From Salinivirgaceae bacterium (GTDB lineage Bacteria > Bacteroidota > Bacteroidia > Bacteroidales > SZUA-534), in assembly GCA_017617355.1 (NCBI GenBank), contig JAFZWI010000129.1, positions 97,673-130,372 on the forward strand: 32,700 nt of DNA, given 5' to 3'. Every line of letters starts with the position of its first letter. Position 1 is the stretch's first letter. Below, piece after piece: positions 30,923-32,700 of this stretch. The position numbers and the translations under genes were made by a program. Below the pieces are notes generated by a model. That model worked only from the letters and a program-made list of their open reading frames with translations. It did not search any database and was not told the DNA's origin.

Positions 30923-31654
30923 ATGACAAAAAAACTTCTTTTAATGGCAATGCTCGCAACAACGTTTGTGGCTTGCACAAAAAATGATGATTCTAATGTT
31001 GTCGATTTAGGCCTTCCGAGTGGCATTAAATGGGCTAAAACTAATGTGGGAGCTGCCAATCCGTGGGATTGTGGCGACTATTATGCGTGGGGCGAAACTC
31101 AGGCAAAAACCGATTACGATTGGAATACCTATAAATATGGTAATAGTGACAAACTTACCAAGTATTGCAACAACGCCGATTCTGGCAACGACGGCTTCAC
31201 CGATGCGCTCGTTACGCTCGAATCGGCCGATGATGTTGCGACTGTGTTAGGAGCAGATTATTCAATGCCGACCATTGCCGATTGGGAAGAACTATGTAGC
31301 CAATGCTATTGGGTTTGGACATCGAAATATGAAGGCCAGGATATAAGTGGCTATATAGTTTACAAGGCAAAATCTGATGCCGATAAGGGTGTGATAGTCA
31401 ATGCCGAAGGCACTCCGTCAAAGTCCTACTCATTGTCCGACGCACACATATTTCTTCCGCTTGTTGGTAGTCGTTTTAATTCGAGTCTTCCTAAAGAGGG
31501 ACTTAGCGGCATATACTGGTCGAGTTCGCTCAATGAGAAAAGTCCGAACTGCGCTAGGTATTGCTATTTTGATAGCGGCTCAGTGCGTCCGCATCCGTCG
31601 TGGTATTATGACCGATGCAATGGCTTTCCTGTTCGTCCTGTCTGCCGACCATAA
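30923..31654 (+). CDS. FISUMP-type lipoprotein 1, possible DGR target
   Basis: A 243-residue lipoprotein (signal MTKKLLLMAMLATTFVAC, lipid Cys18). It begins with the Bacteroidetes motif VVDLGLPSGIKWAKTNVGA...DYYAWGET, contains YSMPTIADWEELCSQC, and ends ...IYWSSSLNEK...RCNGFPVRPV, as in the Fibrobacter-succinogenes major paralogous domain, which has a C-type-lectin/formylglycine-generating-enzyme-like fold. The frame is open upstream to 30845, but the ATG at 30923 gives the signal peptide and matches the second copy. The substrate or ligand is unknown. It is the first of two tandem paralogs; both have the same leader and nearly the same terminator. The 3' end (31517-31651) is discussed as a variable-region candidate. 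Confidence 0.85.
   Translation: MTKKLLLMAMLATTFVACTKNDDSNVVDLGLPSGIKWAKTNVGAANPWDCGDYYAWGETQAKTDYDWNTYKYGNSDKLTKYCNNADSGNDGFTDALVTLESADDVATVLGADYSMPTIADWEELCSQCYWVWTSKYEGQDISGYIVYKAKSDADKGVIVNAEGTPSKSYSLSDAHIFLPLVGSRFNSSLPKEGLSGIYWSSSLNEKSPNCARYCYFDSGSVRPHPSWYYDRCNGFPVRPVCRP
31517..31651 (+). other. Candidate DGR variable region in lipoprotein 1
   Basis: This segment codes for YWSSSL...RCNGFPVRPVCRP. Against the paralog the flanks WSSSL and RC-G--VRPV are kept, while nearly every codon between them differs, mostly with amino-acid change. The position and flanks resemble known Bacteroidetes DGR variable regions (C-terminal, lectin fold). No template repeat or reverse transcriptase is present in the window. 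Confidence 0.35.
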
Positions 31655-31667
31655 CAATGGTTCCAAC

Positions 31668-31699
31668 AAAAAAACGCGCTCATTCCGAGCGCGTTTTTT
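31668..31699 (+). terminator. Rho-independent terminator after lipoprotein 1
   Basis: An 8-bp GC-rich stem (ACGCGCTC with GAGCGCGT, loop attcc) is flanked by A and T runs. It is nearly identical to the terminator after lipoprotein 2. Confidence 0.9.
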
Positions 31700-31761
31700 G
31701 CTATTTCCCCAAATAACATATACATTTGATATGCATTTATAACCATATAAATCTTTTAATT

Positions 31762-32532
31762 ATGACAAAAAAACTTTTTTCAATGGCAATGCTCGCAATG
31801 CTTGTAACATCGTTTGTGGCATGCGATAAAGGTGATGATGATAATAGTGGCGACAATGTCAACGTCAACGCAAACACTAATGTTGTCGATTTGGGTTTAC
31901 CAAGTGGAATAAAGTGGGCAACTTGCAATGTGGGCGCTACAAACCCATGGGACTATGGCAATTATTACGCTTGGGGCGAAACCCAAACTAAATCCAAATA
32001 CCATTGGGATACCTACAAATATTGTAATGCTACAAATACCTCGCTCACAAAATATAATAAAAACGAAAGTAATGGCACAATTGACAACAAGACAACTCTC
32101 GAGCCTGCCGATGATGTTGCTACTGCCGTGTATGGCGCAGATTACTCAATGCCAACCACAGCCGATTGGGACGAACTAAGCAGCCAGTGCTATTGGGTGT
32201 GGACAACAAACTACAATGAGCAGAACGTAAGCGGCTACATAGTTTATCGTCCAAAATCTGATGGCGACAAGGGTGTCAAAGTTTATATTAACGGCACAGC
32301 GTTAGATTCATATACGTTGTCTGATGTTCATATTTTCCTTCCCGCGGCAGGATATCGCTCCAATTCGGGCCTCTATTTCGCAGGTAATGCGGGCCACTTT
32401 TGGTCGAGTTCGCTCTACGGGCACGACCCGAGCGGCGCTCGGCACTGCAACTTCGACCGAAGCAATGTGTACCCGTCGAGCCACAACGGCCGATGCGATG
32501 GGTTATCTGTTCGTCCGGTTAAGCGGCCGTAA
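31762..32532 (+). CDS. FISUMP-type lipoprotein 2, possible DGR target
   Basis: A 256-residue paralog of the preceding gene (signal with SFVAC, lipid Cys21). After the cysteine comes a short acidic/Asn linker (DKGDDDNSGDNVNVNANTN) that is longer than in copy 1. The domain reads VVDLGLPSGIKWATCNVGAT...YYAWGET, YSMPTTADWDELSSQC and ends HFWSSSLYGHD...GRCDGLSVRPVKRP. The ATG at 31762 is chosen because leader and first codons match those of copy 1. The last ~130 bases differ in style from the rest of the gene: rich in C-ending codons and poor in adenine. Surface display by the lipid anchor is expected; the ligand is unknown. Confidence 0.85.
   Translation: MTKKLFSMAMLAMLVTSFVACDKGDDDNSGDNVNVNANTNVVDLGLPSGIKWATCNVGATNPWDYGNYYAWGETQTKSKYHWDTYKYCNATNTSLTKYNKNESNGTIDNKTTLEPADDVATAVYGADYSMPTTADWDELSSQCYWVWTTNYNEQNVSGYIVYRPKSDGDKGVKVYINGTALDSYTLSDVHIFLPAAGYRSNSGLYFAGNAGHFWSSSLYGHDPSGARHCNFDRSNVYPSSHNGRCDGLSVRPVKRP
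32401..32531 (+). other. Candidate DGR variable region in lipoprotein 2
   Basis: From WSSSLY to VRPVKRP the codons are mostly NNC (tac, cac, gac, agc, ggc, tgc, aac), visibly more GC-rich than the upstream part of the gene. That is what adenine-targeted mutagenesis of AAC-rich template codons leaves behind. The end, RCDG where related proteins tend to have R-[YC]-N-G, fits A-to-G change in tac and aat. Confidence 0.4.
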
Positions 32533-32558
32533 TATTGACCATTGTTAAATATGCATAA

Positions 32559-32593
32559 CAAAAAACGCGCTCAGAAATGAGCGCGTTTTTTCT
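32559..32593. terminator. Terminator after lipoprotein 2, probably bidirectional
   Basis: A perfect 8-bp core (CGCGCTCA with TGAGCGCG, loop gaaa) is extended by A/T pairs; A and T runs lie on both sides. The converging minus-strand gene stops at 32613. Confidence 0.9.
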
Positions 32594-32612
32594 TATTAGG
32601 ATTCATATATTA

Positions 32613-32700
32613 TCAGTTTGTAAGTCTGATAGTTCCGCTGCTTCCGTCAATGGTGATTTTCTTCGTGTTGTCCACTTCGCCTTTGATTATCGCCGACGAA
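32613..32700 (-). CDS. 3' end of an unidentified minus-strand gene
   Basis: An open minus-strand frame enters from the window edge and ends at a TGA (32615-32613). The 28 visible codons read ...IIKGEVDNTKKITIDGSSGTIRLTN. The charge and codon pattern look like real coding sequence, and a bidirectional terminator lies just downstream. Too little is present to name a family. Confidence 0.6.
   Translation of the reverse strand, partial: SSAIIKGEVDNTKKITIDGSSGTIRLTN

Overview
The window is a 32.7 kb piece of a Bacteroidales (Bacteroidota) chromosome. The signs are a SusC/SusD pair, a hybrid two-component regulator with a Y_Y_Y domain and AraC output, a BspA-type leucine-rich-repeat protein with a type IX secretion (T9SS) sorting tail, FISUMP-type lipoproteins, absence of Shine-Dalgarno sequences, and promoters of the Bacteroidetes form TTTG-N19..22-TAnnTTTG. 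I cannot fix the genus from sequence alone.

Left part (1-9590), housekeeping genes: the 3' nine-tenths of gyrA; a secreted TPR protein; a SlyD-like FKBP prolyl isomerase with a cysteine-rich tail; then, on the minus strand, a two-gene polyamine unit (PLP-dependent arginine/diaminopimelate-type decarboxylase followed by a deoxyhypusine-synthase-like protein with altered substrate residues); then a three-domain acyl-activating/ACP/acyltransferase fusion on the plus strand.

Middle part (9865-27790), carbohydrate and surface functions: a T9SS-exported BspA-like protein with a GGNE minisatellite; an intergenic stretch with palindromic elements, a heptamer repeat and two minus-strand terminators; then a long run of minus-strand genes. 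In transcription order these are a hybrid two-component regulator, a TlpA-like lipoprotein, an SGNH esterase lipoprotein, a GH43 lipoprotein, then a two-gene queuosine unit (YhhQ transporter and QueF), then SusC and SusD. The GH43 plus esterase pair suggests decorated xylan or arabinoxylan as substrate (inference). The TlpA unit and the SusCD unit share LacI-type operator-like boxes and one exact 15-mer upstream, so they look like one polysaccharide utilization locus split by the queuosine genes. The queuosine unit has its own consensus promoter, a preQ1-I riboswitch overlapping the start region of yhhQ, and its own strong terminator.

Right part (27948-32700): a large membrane sensor (dCache-HAMP-GAF-PAS) ending in a hemerythrin-fold domain that has lost nearly all iron ligands and having no recognisable output domain; then two tandem FISUMP/C-type-lectin-like lipoprotein genes whose C-terminal ends look like variable regions of a diversity-generating retroelement. 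No reverse transcriptase or template repeat is in the window. The last bases hold the 3' end of an unidentified minus-strand gene.
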